DNA from: Flavobacterium sp. W4I14
GTDB lineage: Bacteria > Bacteroidota > Bacteroidia > Sphingobacteriales > Sphingobacteriaceae
Length of the DNA stretch: 64,000 bases
NCBI GenBank assembly: GCA_030817875.1
Contig: JAUSZU010000001.1
Span: forward strand, 372,001 to 436,000
Direction of reading: 5' to 3'
The notes below the pieces were generated by a model that was not told where the DNA came from, did not search any database, and saw only the letters and a list, made by a program, of their open reading frames with translations. Positions 19,501 to 27,001 of the stretch are shown one piece after another (the stretch's first letter is position 1; each line of letters starts with the position of its first letter). A program made the position numbers and the translations under genes.

Positions 19501-22500
19501 AAACTCATCCATAATTTAGCCATCGCATATTCGGTGGCGAAAATTGCAGGCTGAGCATATTGCGTGTTCTGCAATACTTCTGTTCCCTGATTAGCAGAAA
19601 ATAAAAGATTTCTGAGGTCACTCCCGATTAACGCTTTCAAAATGTCAGCACACTCATCAATGGCTTGGCGGTACACTGGTTCTTGCTGATAGAGCCCAGA
19701 GCCCATGTTGTGATATTGGGAGCCTTGTCCTGGAAACATAAAAACGAGGTCGTTTGCTTTTTTTGTCAACTGTTTATTGAAAAATAAATCCTGATTGTTG
19801 GTCGCCAGCTGTTCTGCCAGATTTTTTTTAGTATCAACAATTACGAAACCCCGGTGGTTGAAAAAGCCACGAGAGTTTTGTAGTGAGAAACCAAGGTCTT
19901 CAGCCAGGGTTGCCGTATGAAGAGATGCAAAGTTTTTCAACTGCGATTTGTAACTGATCAAACTTTCGGCTGATTTTGCCGATATCGCAATCAGCTCATA
20001 TTCACGGCTGGTACTGGTGGTATCGATGTTATTTTCATAACCTTCCAGAATAACGTGTACATTCGTACCGCCCACCCCGAAAGAACTCACTCCAGCAACC
20101 TTCTTTTCATCAGTCCAATCCTGCAGTTGATCGTTTACATAAAATGGGCTGTTATTAAAATTGATATTCTTATTCGGGGTATTGAAACCAATTGATGGTA
20201 CTAGTTTTTTATGATAAAGAGATAAACAGGTTTTAATAAAACTGGCTACACCGGCTGCTTCTGTAAGATGGCCGAAATTACTTTTTATCGAGCCTATGGC
20301 ACAATATTGCTTATTAACCTGATTTCCGAAAGCCTGCACAAGTCCTTCAAATTCAATCGGATCGCCAATGGGCGTGCCGGTACCGTGGGTTTCGATGTAG
20401 GTGATTTCTGTGGTTTCGATATCGGCGTCTACAATGGCTGAGAGTACCGCATCTGCCTGACCATCAGTACTTGGGGCGGTAAAGCTGGCTTTATCGTAAC
20501 CATCATTGCTTACACCAACACCCCTAATTACTGCATATATCGTATCACCGTCGGCCTGGGCATCTTCAAGTCTTTTTAGTAGCACCACACCCGCACCATC
20601 ACTAAAAACGGTACCTGTCGATTCATCATCGAAAGGCCGGCAATGTCCGTCTTTACTTAAAATGCTTCCTTCCTGGTAAATATGACCACTATTGATGGAC
20701 GCATTTATACTTGCTCCACCTGCCATGGCGATGTCGCATTGCATGGCCCTTAAACTATTTACGGCCTCTAAAATGGCCAGTAGGGAGGTAGAACAGGCCG
20801 AATTGATATTAATTGCAGGTCCTTTAAGGTTGAGATGATAAGCTGTTCTGGAAGCGATGTAATCTTTATCGTTAACTGTGGTAACCTGTAGCTTACCCAT
20901 TGTCTCGATTTTATCGGGGTGTGCAAGTACATTGGTTTCATAATAGAAGTTCGGTCCACAGCCAGCGAATACACCTGTTTTATAATCAACTTTTGAAGGA
21001 AGGTGACCTGTTTTCTCTAATACTTCAAATGCAATCTCCAGAAATATTCTGTGCTGAGGATCCATTAGCTCAGCCAATTTTCTGTTTATGCCGAAAAAAT
21101 CCGGATCGAACATTTTTGGATTTTTAATAATACCACGTGCTTTAATATACAGCGGATCTTTTTTTACCTGCTCTGGTATATTAACATCTAGGTCCTCATC
21201 ACTAAAAAAGGTGGTTGTTTCCCTGCCCTGAGCCAATATATCCCAGAGTTCGGCAATGGTTTCTGCTCCTGGAAATCTGCCTGCCATCCCAATTACAGCA
21301 ATATCCCTGGAATTATTACCGCTCGAATGACGTTTTAATCGAGTGGATTCCAATGCCTTTGTGAGGTAATTTGAAAGTCCTGAAACAGTAGGATACTGAT
21401 AAAGCTTTACCACAGGTATTTTGATATCCTGTGAATCCATGGCAATAATTAAACGTTGCGATAAAAGCGAGTTGCCACCGAGGTCGAAAAAATTGTCGTT
21501 TACACCGATGCGTTTCGCTGTTAACACCTCTTTCCAAATGGCAGCAATTTTTATCTCGAGTGCAGTTCTGGGTGCTACATAGGGGGTAGTAAGCAAATCC
21601 GAATAATCAGGAATAACCAGCTTTTTTTTGTCAATCTTGCCACTAATGGTAAGCGGCATTTGCTCGAGTTCTACCCAAATTCTGGGTATCATATATTCTG
21701 GCAGCCTGGTGCTTAAATAAGCCTCAATATCTGTTTTGTTAAATGTTGTATCAGAAACCACAAATGCAATCAGTTGCTTATCACTCTCCGTGTTACTTTT
21801 AACTAATACAACGCTTTGGCTAATGAGCGGACTTGCATTTAACGCATTTTCAATTTCGCCAATCTCAATTCTGTAACCTCTTATTTTTACCTGTTCATCG
21901 CGTCTTCCAATATATTCAATGTTTCCATCTGCGAGCCATCTTCCCATATCACCGGTTTTGTAAAACAGGTGGTTGCCAAGTGAGCTTATTTTTATAAAAT
22001 TTTGTGCTGTTAGTGTATCATTATTTAAATAGCCCTTTGCCAGTTGTAAGCCAGTTATATAAATTTCGCCTACTTTTCCGGCCGCTACCATTTGCTTTGT
22101 TTCATCGAGAATATAAACGGCTGTTCCGGCCAATGGTTCACCAATGGGTAAAGACTCGGAGAGCGAAATCTGATCAGCGCTACACCTGAAGGCAGTTGCA
22201 GTTACCGTTGCTTCTGTTGGGCCATAAACATTATAAAATTCGCCTTTCGACTGCCATTTCAAAAACAAGGCCTTTGGACAAACATCGCCACCAACAACGA
22301 TTCTTTTTAGTGTTGTATATTTTTCCGGGTCAAGGTTTTCTAAGAAGCCAGGGGTAACGTCCAGATGTGTGATTTTCTTATCGGAAACATATTGTGTAAA
22401 CCTTTCTACGTCGGCCAATAGCTCTTCAGGTAACAAAACCAAACATGCACCGGTAGTTAAGGCAATAAATATTTGTTCAACAGAAGCATCGAATGATATA

Positions 22501-23078
22501 CTTGAAAATAACAAAATTCTATCTGCAGCTGTTATGCCGTAATAACTGCTTTGATTGATGATGAAGCTACTCACCGCTTTATTTTGAACAACCACGCCTT
22601 TGGGTTTCCCTGTTGAACCGGAGGTATAGATAATATAACTTATTGCTTCCCCATCTGTAATTACTGGTAACGGGGTTTTTGGAGCCGTATCAATAGGAGA
22701 TGAGTTCCCATCCAGCAGTATAGTGGTGCCAGCGAAATTTGGCGGGGTTTTAAAGGCGGTAATGAGAAAATTTGCGTCAATGTCGTCAATTATATAGCTA
22801 ATCCTTTCCATAGGATAAGAAGGATCAATAGGTACGTAACTTGCGCCACATTTCATTATTGCCAAAATAGCAATAATCATTTCGAATGATCTGTTAAGCA
22901 GTATAGGAACTCTCGAATCCTTATCAATGCCGTTTTGGATCAGGAAATTAGCTAACTGATTAGATCTGGCTTCAAGTTCGCCATAGGCAAGCGACTGATT
23001 ATTATATTCGAGAGCAATGTTATGTGGAGATACATTACATTGGGCAGTGATAAGGGCAGATAGGGTATTATTAAGCAT
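16572..23078 (-). CDS. Hybrid NRPS/PKS, A-T-KS-AT-T-aminotransferase
   Basis: 2168 residues. Adenylation domain (1-490; IIYTSGSTGKPKG, FDASVEQ with Asp197, NVYGPTE, SGKIDKK); carrier (Ser537 in DLGGNS); ketosynthase (591-1015; Cys762 in NSACSTS, His898 in ETHGTG, His937 in NFGH); acyltransferase (1110-1400; Ser1204 in GHSVGE, and HAFH as in malonyl-selective domains); second carrier (Ser1521); a Q/P-rich linker; a class III PLP aminotransferase (1690-2110; IFDEVITGF, PLP lysine Lys1944); and a C-terminal tail with the GNPAWF pattern often seen before a condensation domain. No ketoreductase is present, so the beta-keto group should become a beta-amine, as in MycA-type enzymes. The first code reads roughly D-A-E-D-I-V-V-V-T-K; the substrate is not assigned. 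Confidence 0.95.
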   Translation of the reverse strand: MLNNTLSALITAQCNVSPHNIALEYNNQSLAYGELEARSNQLANFLIQNGIDKDSRVPILLNRSFEMIIAILAIMKCGASYVPIDPSYPMERISYIIDDIDANFLITAFKTPPNFAGTTILLDGNSSPIDTAPKTPLPVITDGEAISYIIYTSGSTGKPKGVVVQNKAVSSFIINQSSYYGITAADRILLFSSISFDASVEQIFIALTTGACLVLLPEELLADVERFTQYVSDKKITHLDVTPGFLENLDPEKYTTLKRIVVGGDVCPKALFLKWQSKGEFYNVYGPTEATVTATAFRCSADQISLSESLPIGEPLAGTAVYILDETKQMVAAGKVGEIYITGLQLAKGYLNNDTLTAQNFIKISSLGNHLFYKTGDMGRWLADGNIEYIGRRDEQVKIRGYRIEIGEIENALNASPLISQSVVLVKSNTESDKQLIAFVVSDTTFNKTDIEAYLSTRLPEYMIPRIWVELEQMPLTISGKIDKKKLVIPDYSDLLTTPYVAPRTALEIKIAAIWKEVLTAKRIGVNDNFFDLGGNSLLSQRLIIAMDSQDIKIPVVKLYQYPTVSGLSNYLTKALESTRLKRHSSGNNSRDIAVIGMAGRFPGAETIAELWDILAQGRETTTFFSDEDLDVNIPEQVKKDPLYIKARGIIKNPKMFDPDFFGINRKLAELMDPQHRIFLEIAFEVLEKTGHLPSKVDYKTGVFAGCGPNFYYETNVLAHPDKIETMGKLQVTTVNDKDYIASRTAYHLNLKGPAININSACSTSLLAILEAVNSLRAMQCDIAMAGGASINASINSGHIYQEGSILSKDGHCRPFDDESTGTVFSDGAGVVLLKRLEDAQADGDTIYAVIRGVGVSNDGYDKASFTAPSTDGQADAVLSAIVDADIETTEITYIETHGTGTPIGDPIEFEGLVQAFGNQVNKQYCAIGSIKSNFGHLTEAAGVASFIKTCLSLYHKKLVPSIGFNTPNKNINFNNSPFYVNDQLQDWTDEKKVAGVSSFGVGGTNVHVILEGYENNIDTTSTSREYELIAISAKSAESLISYKSQLKNFASLHTATLAEDLGFSLQNSRGFFNHRGFVIVDTKKNLAEQLATNNQDLFFNKQLTKKANDLVFMFPGQGSQYHNMGSGLYQQEPVYRQAIDECADILKALIGSDLRNLLFSANQGTEVLQNTQYAQPAIFATEYAMAKLWMSFGCNPALLCGHSVGEYVAAHLAGIFSLADALKLVALRGKMISELPAGGMLSIRVKNLDLLSILPADLSIAAENTKNLYVIAGPVESLSSFQTKLEGLGIPGKFLSSKHAFHSSMMDPVIPAFRKLVATISLSGPKTPVMSTVTGSLLEDKDALNIDYWTDHLRKTVKFETAITHIAATYDPIFLEVGPGDTLSIFTKQIVMEQPVASAVIPGVKQGDADTRQLIHSLGRLFLEGHEINWEEYYKNQQRKFLELPSYCFDRKKYWVEPAQNNLPHQGKTKFNDITMDTDQQEMQTKMLFTKVKTVLENSSGIEFEGVDISKNFLEIGFDSLLLTQVASSLKKEFNVPITFRQLNEECSSIQTLTGYISKFIAPDQPLAEPQHNFPVQNIQPQDQDHTALSLLSAQLELIAKQIQLLTNLPQPAQHISPIIHAEVPQQVNKSINTALGELSKEEQKEISKPFGATPKIEFTKTELDGKQRLFLAELTQRYNSRTSKSKNYTVESRPYMADPRVVNGFKPALKDLIYPVVVKKSEGSRLWDLDDNEYIDALNGFGSNMLGYQPQFIKEALHNQIEKGFEVGPQHELAAEVSKLICEFTGFDRTGLCSTGSEAVMGCIRLARTVTARSTIVAFSGSYHGIFDEVLVRGTKKLKSFPAAAGIMPEAVENILILDYGTDETLAIIKQRANEIAGVLVEPVQSRRPDFVPVAFLTELRKITLDHSIALIFDEVITGFRMHPGGAQAQFGIKADLAAYGKVVGAGIPIGVIAGERKFMDALDGGLWNYGDSSIPEVGITYFAGTFVRHPLALAAAKASLLYIKEQGPALQQRLNEKGNFIAQALDKEISARQLPIKIVNYGSLWKIKFEQDIPYSELLFVLMREKGIHILDGFPCFMTEATTYDDISKIISAFTSSIDALIGAGFFPDYRNLETERAIHQNTAVVIDNNTPPIAGARLGKDCFGNPAWFLEDPQNDKKFLQIQL

Positions 23079-23416
23079 ACGAGATTAAGGTTGGTAGCGC
23101 CGCATTTTTTTTAGATGATAATGTAAATTCTTGTTTTTGAGTGTTTTGCGATGTGTTATTAGTGGTCTATTTTTTTTACTAAAGTACCTGATATGAATTT
23201 AGATTGGAATAGTGCGAAAGGGCTATTAGGAATTGCGATGATCGGGTTACCAGAATGATAGATAGACACGTTAACAACCACCTCTTTTGAATGAAAAGAT
23301 AGCGGGTTAAAGTACTTGAGTAAGGAGAAAAATACAAAAACGGGAGGTTTAAAAGTAAGCTATTATATTAATTTCCTTTAAATGGAGGAAATTTGCAATT
23401 GTACATTGTTGGATAG
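23079..23416. other. Intergenic region upstream of the NRPS/PKS operon
   Basis: 338 nt between the NRPS/PKS start and the end of the next leftward gene. It holds the shared-type promoter at 23179-23227 and an A-rich leader of about 95 nt before the start codon. No gene is seen in it. Confidence 0.5.
23179..23227 (-). promoter_or_regulatory. Shared island promoter variant upstream of the NRPS/PKS operon
   Basis: Minus strand: CACTATT (23214-23208), exactly 21 nt, then TACTTTAG (23186-23179), a near match to TAnnTTTG. In place of the upstream direct half-site, a perfect copy of AAAGGGCTATT lies inverted on the plus strand (to 23227), making an AATAG-N10-CTATT inverted repeat. The leader to the start codon at 23078 is about 95 nt. 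Confidence 0.5.
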
Positions 23417-24583
23417 TTATTTCCTTAATGATCTTTCCCAGGCTGCACTCTGGTTTTGGTTGATATACCTGATAATCCCTGCTGCAACGGCATAATTCAT
23501 CATACAGAAATAATAAGGAATAAATAACGGTTTGATCCTAATACTTTTACGTTCCATCACAAATCCAAGGATCGCCAGCATATAAAACATACACTGCGCT
23601 GTAAGCAAAAGCGTATAAAATGGAGCCCCATGATTGGAAACAATCCAGATGTTCGTTAACAGGGCCATAACCAGCAAAAAGGGCGTAACGGTCCATCTTA
23701 ATACTCTATGCGAAAGGTACTGAAATGTTAAAACCGGATAGCGGAAAGGGTTAGCAGCAATTTTTAATCGAAGGATCGATTGGATTCCACCAGCAGCAAT
23801 CCTGATCTTCCGCTTCAATTCTTCACCAGTATTTTCCGAGGCGGTTTCGCTGGCATAAGCTGCAGGTTCGTATGCGATCAGGTAGCCTTTTTCTGCTATT
23901 CTCATTGCGATCATGTGATCATCAATTATCGTGTCTGACTCGATGGGTTCGTATAATGAAGCGCGGATGCTAAAAAGTTCACCAGCGGCTCCCACATTAG
24001 AATATAACTCGTAGTCCCATTTTTTAAGCCTCGATTCGTATTTCCAATAAAAGCCCTCGCCTGCAGAACTGGCATCTGCATGCTGGTTCACCATTATCCG
24101 TTTTTCACCCGCAACAGCACCAACCTTTTTATCCTGGTAGTGCTTTACCAGCTCTTGCAGTGCTTCTTGGTTCAAAAAGGTGTTGGCATCAGAAAATACA
24201 ATGATTTCACCTTCCACTTGTGGTATCGCCCTTTTAATCGCCGCCATCTTTCCGTGGCGATCGGCATTATGCATCAGGATAATCTCTTTGTATGGGTAAA
24301 TGAGATCTGGCGTAAGGTCTGTAGACCCGTCGGTGATGAAGATGATCTGTAACAGCTCTTTTGGATAATCCAACTGAAGCGTATTTTTAATTTTATCAAT
24401 AATTATGAATTCTTCATTCCAGGCAGCCACCAGTAAAGTTATCGACGGCAGCACTGCATCAGCTAGGAATTTTTTTGGTTTAGCAAATAGCCGTTTAATT
24501 TTTATAAGTACATAAAGCACTAATCCGTAACCAACAAAAGTATAGGTTACGATAAAAAGGCAGGTCCAGAGGAAAATTATCAT
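23417..24583 (-). CDS. Membrane-anchored glycosyltransferase, family GT2
   Basis: 388 residues: an N-terminal membrane helix, a GT-A domain (TLLVAAWNEEFIIIDKI, IIFITDGSTDLTPD, GEIIVFSDANTFL with the DAN metal site, and IIDDHMIAMRIAEKG), then three to four C-terminal helices. This is the layout of cellulose-synthase-like and poly-GlcNAc-synthase-like GT2 enzymes. The usual QxxRW is replaced by a KIRIAAGG region. It has its own shared-type promoter (24655-24701) about 70 nt upstream. It ends about 340 nt before the NRPS/PKS start, with no terminator recognised between them. Confidence 0.87.
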   Translation of the reverse strand: MIIFLWTCLFIVTYTFVGYGLVLYVLIKIKRLFAKPKKFLADAVLPSITLLVAAWNEEFIIIDKIKNTLQLDYPKELLQIIFITDGSTDLTPDLIYPYKEIILMHNADRHGKMAAIKRAIPQVEGEIIVFSDANTFLNQEALQELVKHYQDKKVGAVAGEKRIMVNQHADASSAGEGFYWKYESRLKKWDYELYSNVGAAGELFSIRASLYEPIESDTIIDDHMIAMRIAEKGYLIAYEPAAYASETASENTGEELKRKIRIAAGGIQSILRLKIAANPFRYPVLTFQYLSHRVLRWTVTPFLLVMALLTNIWIVSNHGAPFYTLLLTAQCMFYMLAILGFVMERKSIRIKPLFIPYYFCMMNYAVAAGIIRYINQNQSAAWERSLRK

Positions 24584-24654
24584 TGTTTATCAGCTTTGAA
24601 TTAAGTCGGTAACATCAATAGGTAGACTAGTAATTCCCCTTTTACCGATTGGCA

Positions 24655-24701
24655 CGAAGTTAGCCTAAGCAGCATTGTTGCTCAATAGCCCTTTAATACC
24701 A
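24655..24701 (-). promoter_or_regulatory. Shared island promoter, copy upstream of the 23.4-24.6 kb GT2 gene
   Basis: Minus strand: TGGTATT (24701-24695), AAAG, GGCTATT (24690-24684), 21 nt, TAACTTCG (24662-24655). Box, 11-bp repeat and spacing equal the ugd copy, while the 21-nt spacer itself differs, so the conservation is not a simple recent duplication. The leader is about 65 nt. Confidence 0.65.
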
Positions 24702-24713
24702 TTCTATTGTAAG

Positions 24714-25652
24714 CTATTTGCTGTGGGGTGCTATTATTAACTTATTGGATAAATGGCTTGTAACGTGTTTTTTAGAATGGAATAAGTTCCAGAATAGTGC
24801 CTTAAAAACGAAAGGTATGAGGTCTGTTCTTCCTTTAACTAGGTAGCCAAATAATTGTTTCGGAACAGCCATTACGAGGTAATACAGGCTAAAAAGCATT
24901 ACGTTCATCCAACTGGTATTACGCCGCATAAACAACAGGCGGTTGCGGGTAATAAAGTACGTTTTAATGGCACTTTCTTTCCCTACACTCATCGATTCTT
25001 TGTGGAGAATATGTGTTTTTGCGGTAAACCATATTTTTTTGCCCGCACGTTTGAACATTTCACACCAATCCAATTCCTCATAATACAAGAAATATTGCTC
25101 GGGCATCATACCAATCTGATCGATGTCTGCTTTTCTGCACATCATTGCGGCACCGTGGCAAAACGATGTTTCGCAACTGACATTGGCATACTGTCCTTTA
25201 TTTAAATGGCCTAACCCAATGGTTTCGTTTCTTCCTGTAATAAAGTTTATTGGGGTGTAGCCAGCGTACTGGATAATGTCCGGATCATCATGGTAAACGA
25301 TTAAAGGAGAGAGAATGCCTATTTCAGGTCGGGCAAGCATTTCTGCATTAAGCTGCTCAACAAACCCTGGTATAAGCTCAGTATCATTATTTATCAATAA
25401 AATGTGCTGTCCGGTGGCTTGTTGTATACCTAAGTTGTTGCCTCCCGAAAAACCCAGATTTACCTCCGAACGGATGTATTTTAGTGTAGGATAACTGGCT
25501 TTAAACTGAGTTCCATAATCTATATCGCTCGCATTATCAATCAGGATCACTTCGATCTCATCTAAAGCACAATTTTTTTTAATTGAACTCAACAGATCTA
25601 GGGTAACTCCGGGCTGATTATAGTTTACGGTAATGATTGAGGTTAATGTCAT
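24714..25652 (-). CDS. Glycosyltransferase, family GT2 (rhamnosyltransferase-like)
   Basis: 312 residues with SIITVNYNQPGVTLDLL, EVILIDNASD, NLGFSGGNNLGIQQA and the metal site LLINNDTEL, then SFCHGAAMMCRKADI and FLYYEELDWCEMF. These are typical of WbbL/RfbF-like GT2 enzymes that often add rhamnose or related sugars to O-antigen (the family tendency, not proof of substrate). A hydrophobic C-terminal stretch may attach it to the membrane. The start at 25652 lies only a few bases after a perfect -7 element, so the mRNA may be leaderless. Confidence 0.88.
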   Translation of the reverse strand: MTLTSIITVNYNQPGVTLDLLSSIKKNCALDEIEVILIDNASDIDYGTQFKASYPTLKYIRSEVNLGFSGGNNLGIQQATGQHILLINNDTELIPGFVEQLNAEMLARPEIGILSPLIVYHDDPDIIQYAGYTPINFITGRNETIGLGHLNKGQYANVSCETSFCHGAAMMCRKADIDQIGMMPEQYFLYYEELDWCEMFKRAGKKIWFTAKTHILHKESMSVGKESAIKTYFITRNRLLFMRRNTSWMNVMLFSLYYLVMAVPKQLFGYLVKGRTDLIPFVFKALFWNLFHSKKHVTSHLSNKLIIAPHSK

Positions 25653-25657
25653 TTCTG

Positions 25658-25693
25658 CAAACCTAGCGAAAGCGCAGGTACCAATCTATAGCC
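25658..25693 (-). promoter_or_regulatory. Shared island promoter, copy upstream of the 24.7-25.7 kb GT2 gene
   Basis: Minus strand: AAAAAGGCTATA (box end at 25687), exactly 21 nt, then a perfect TAGGTTTG (25665-25658). The transcript would begin about at the ATG (25652). The 12-mer AAAAAGGCTATA is identical to the one in the divergent copy at 25795-25830. Confidence 0.6.
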
Positions 25694-25789
25694 TTTTTGG
25701 GTGGTTTATGCGCATCATTTGCTTGTAAAATATCAGTAAGAAGGGATTGTAGATCGTCTCCATAAGCCAACTACGGATTCAATTAGTGC

Positions 25790-25830
25790 AAAAAGGCTAT
25801 ATGGTGTGCAAAAGCTTCGTGGTAGCTTTG
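25790..25830 (+). promoter_or_regulatory. Shared island promoter, copy upstream of the LCP gene
   Basis: Plus strand: AAAAAGGCTATA (25790-25801), exactly 21 nt, then a perfect TAGCTTTG (25823-25830). The leader to the start codon at 25871 is about 35 nt. It is the only copy that faces right and pairs divergently with the copy at 25658-25693. Confidence 0.65.
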
Positions 25831-25870
25831 CCAGCAACTAGAAAAACCTCAAACATTCATTTAATCACCT

Positions 25871-26719
25871 ATGTTATCTACAACAATCAAAATCAAATCC
25901 TCATTCTTAATAATAGTATCGTTCATCCTATTTTCACATTCGCTTTATGCGCAGCAAATCTTGCTGATTGGATCAGATTCAAGGGAAGAAAATAAGCGGG
26001 GCAATGCAGACCTGATCATGGTAATCACCGTAAAAAATAAAGAGGTAAAGTTGACATCCATTTTGCGTGACACCTATGTGTATATCAAAGGTTATGGAAA
26101 CCAGAAACTTAATGCAGCGTATCGCCTGGGTGGACGAAAATTATTGATATCCACCATTAATGCAAATTTTAAAACTAAACTGACCTCTTCAATCGTTACC
26201 GATTTTAATAATACGGCGGGGCTGATAGATGCTTTCGGAGGAATAACTTTAACGATAGATAAAGGCATCCACCACTATGTAAACAATTATATCACAGAAC
26301 AGGCCTATTTAAAAGGGGTACCGCTTTTGCCACTTAGCCGTACCGGAACTATTAAAATGACAGGCGATCAGGCCCTGGCTTATGCCCGTGTACGGGTTGT
26401 TGGAACTGGTTACGATGATCATGCAAGGGTTGAAAGACAAAAAAATGTAACCAAAGCAGTAATCAGCTACGCGGTAAAAAATAAATCAGCGGCCTTAAAA
26501 AACATTTCTGAGTTATGGTCGATGATCGATACCGACATTAATCTGAAGGATTACTTTAAAACCTTCAGTTCCTTTTTAGATAAAAAACGATTGCCCAGAT
26601 CACAGGTGTTTCCAAAAGGGAATTTGTACACTAACGAGCGGATCGATAATGTAGGCCTTGTGTTGAAGATCAAAGATTTCAAAAGGGCATCCTATGATCT
26701 AAATAACATGATTAAATAA
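25871..26719 (+). CDS. LytR-CpsA-Psr (LCP) family protein
   Basis: 282 residues with an N-terminal signal or anchor (residues 8-27, ending SLYAQQ) and the LCP core: LLIGSDSR, NADLIMVITV, SILRDTYV (Arg66-Asp67), NAAYRLGG, GDQALAYARVR and DDHARVERQ. LCP enzymes in Gram-positives transfer undecaprenyl-linked glycopolymers onto peptidoglycan or protein. Here it would act in the periplasm. Its placement at the end of the polysaccharide island and its shared promoter argue for a role in attaching or releasing the polymer (inference). An acceptor in a Gram-negative envelope is not established. Confidence 0.88.
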   Translation: MLSTTIKIKSSFLIIVSFILFSHSLYAQQILLIGSDSREENKRGNADLIMVITVKNKEVKLTSILRDTYVYIKGYGNQKLNAAYRLGGRKLLISTINANFKTKLTSSIVTDFNNTAGLIDAFGGITLTIDKGIHHYVNNYITEQAYLKGVPLLPLSRTGTIKMTGDQALAYARVRVVGTGYDDHARVERQKNVTKAVISYAVKNKSAALKNISELWSMIDTDINLKDYFKTFSSFLDKKRLPRSQVFPKGNLYTNERIDNVGLVLKIKDFKRASYDLNNMIK

Positions 26720-26786
26720 TTGACATTGTTTTAATAAAGTATAAAGACTACAATACATGAATATTGATAACATGAATGTGATATAA

Positions 26787-26975
26787 ATGAGGAAGGGAAA
26801 AATATTGAGTGTGGACCCAGCCGGGGGACATGGTCTCATTGAGGATGAGAATGAACAGGAGATTAAATTTATTTTGGATAGCTTGAGCATACAGGTTGAT
26901 GTTACTGATGAAGTAAAGTTTGAGATTGCTATGGGGATTTGTGGTTTAATAGCGGTAGATCTCATGTTACTGTAG
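26787..26975 (+). CDS. Cold-shock-domain-like small protein, possibly frameshifted
   Basis: A 62-residue product whose first part (KGKILSVDPAGGHGLIEDE, then IKF, and DEVKFEIAMG) fits the beta-strands of a cold-shock/OB-fold nucleic-acid-binding domain as found in Bacteroidota. After residue 50 the expected final strand is not convincing in this frame. In the next frame the DNA encodes DLWFNSGRSHVTVAIKDIWI up to a stop at 26996-26998, giving a 70-residue protein of normal size. A one-base loss in the G-run at 26933-26936 would explain this. It lies downstream of the LCP gene in the same direction. Confidence 0.5.
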   Translation: MRKGKILSVDPAGGHGLIEDENEQEIKFILDSLSIQVDVTDEVKFEIAMGICGLIAVDLMLL

Positions 26976-27001
26976 CGATAAAGGATATTTGGATTTGACA
27001 T

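Noticed and set aside
23220..23260. Rightward promoter from the perfect GGGCTATT on the plus strand
   Set aside because: No TAnnTTTG-like element occurs 21 nt downstream and no rightward gene follows.
24649..24665. Sigma-54-like sequence TTGGCACGAAGTTAGCC on the plus strand
   Set aside because: It has GG and GC 12 nt apart, but it would drive transcription into the 3' end of a leftward gene, and the same bases form the -7 element of the shared leftward promoter.
25786..25995. 69-codon frame overlapping the LCP promoter and start
   Set aside because: It runs through the promoter elements and in another frame of the LCP signal peptide; its composition is not protein-like.
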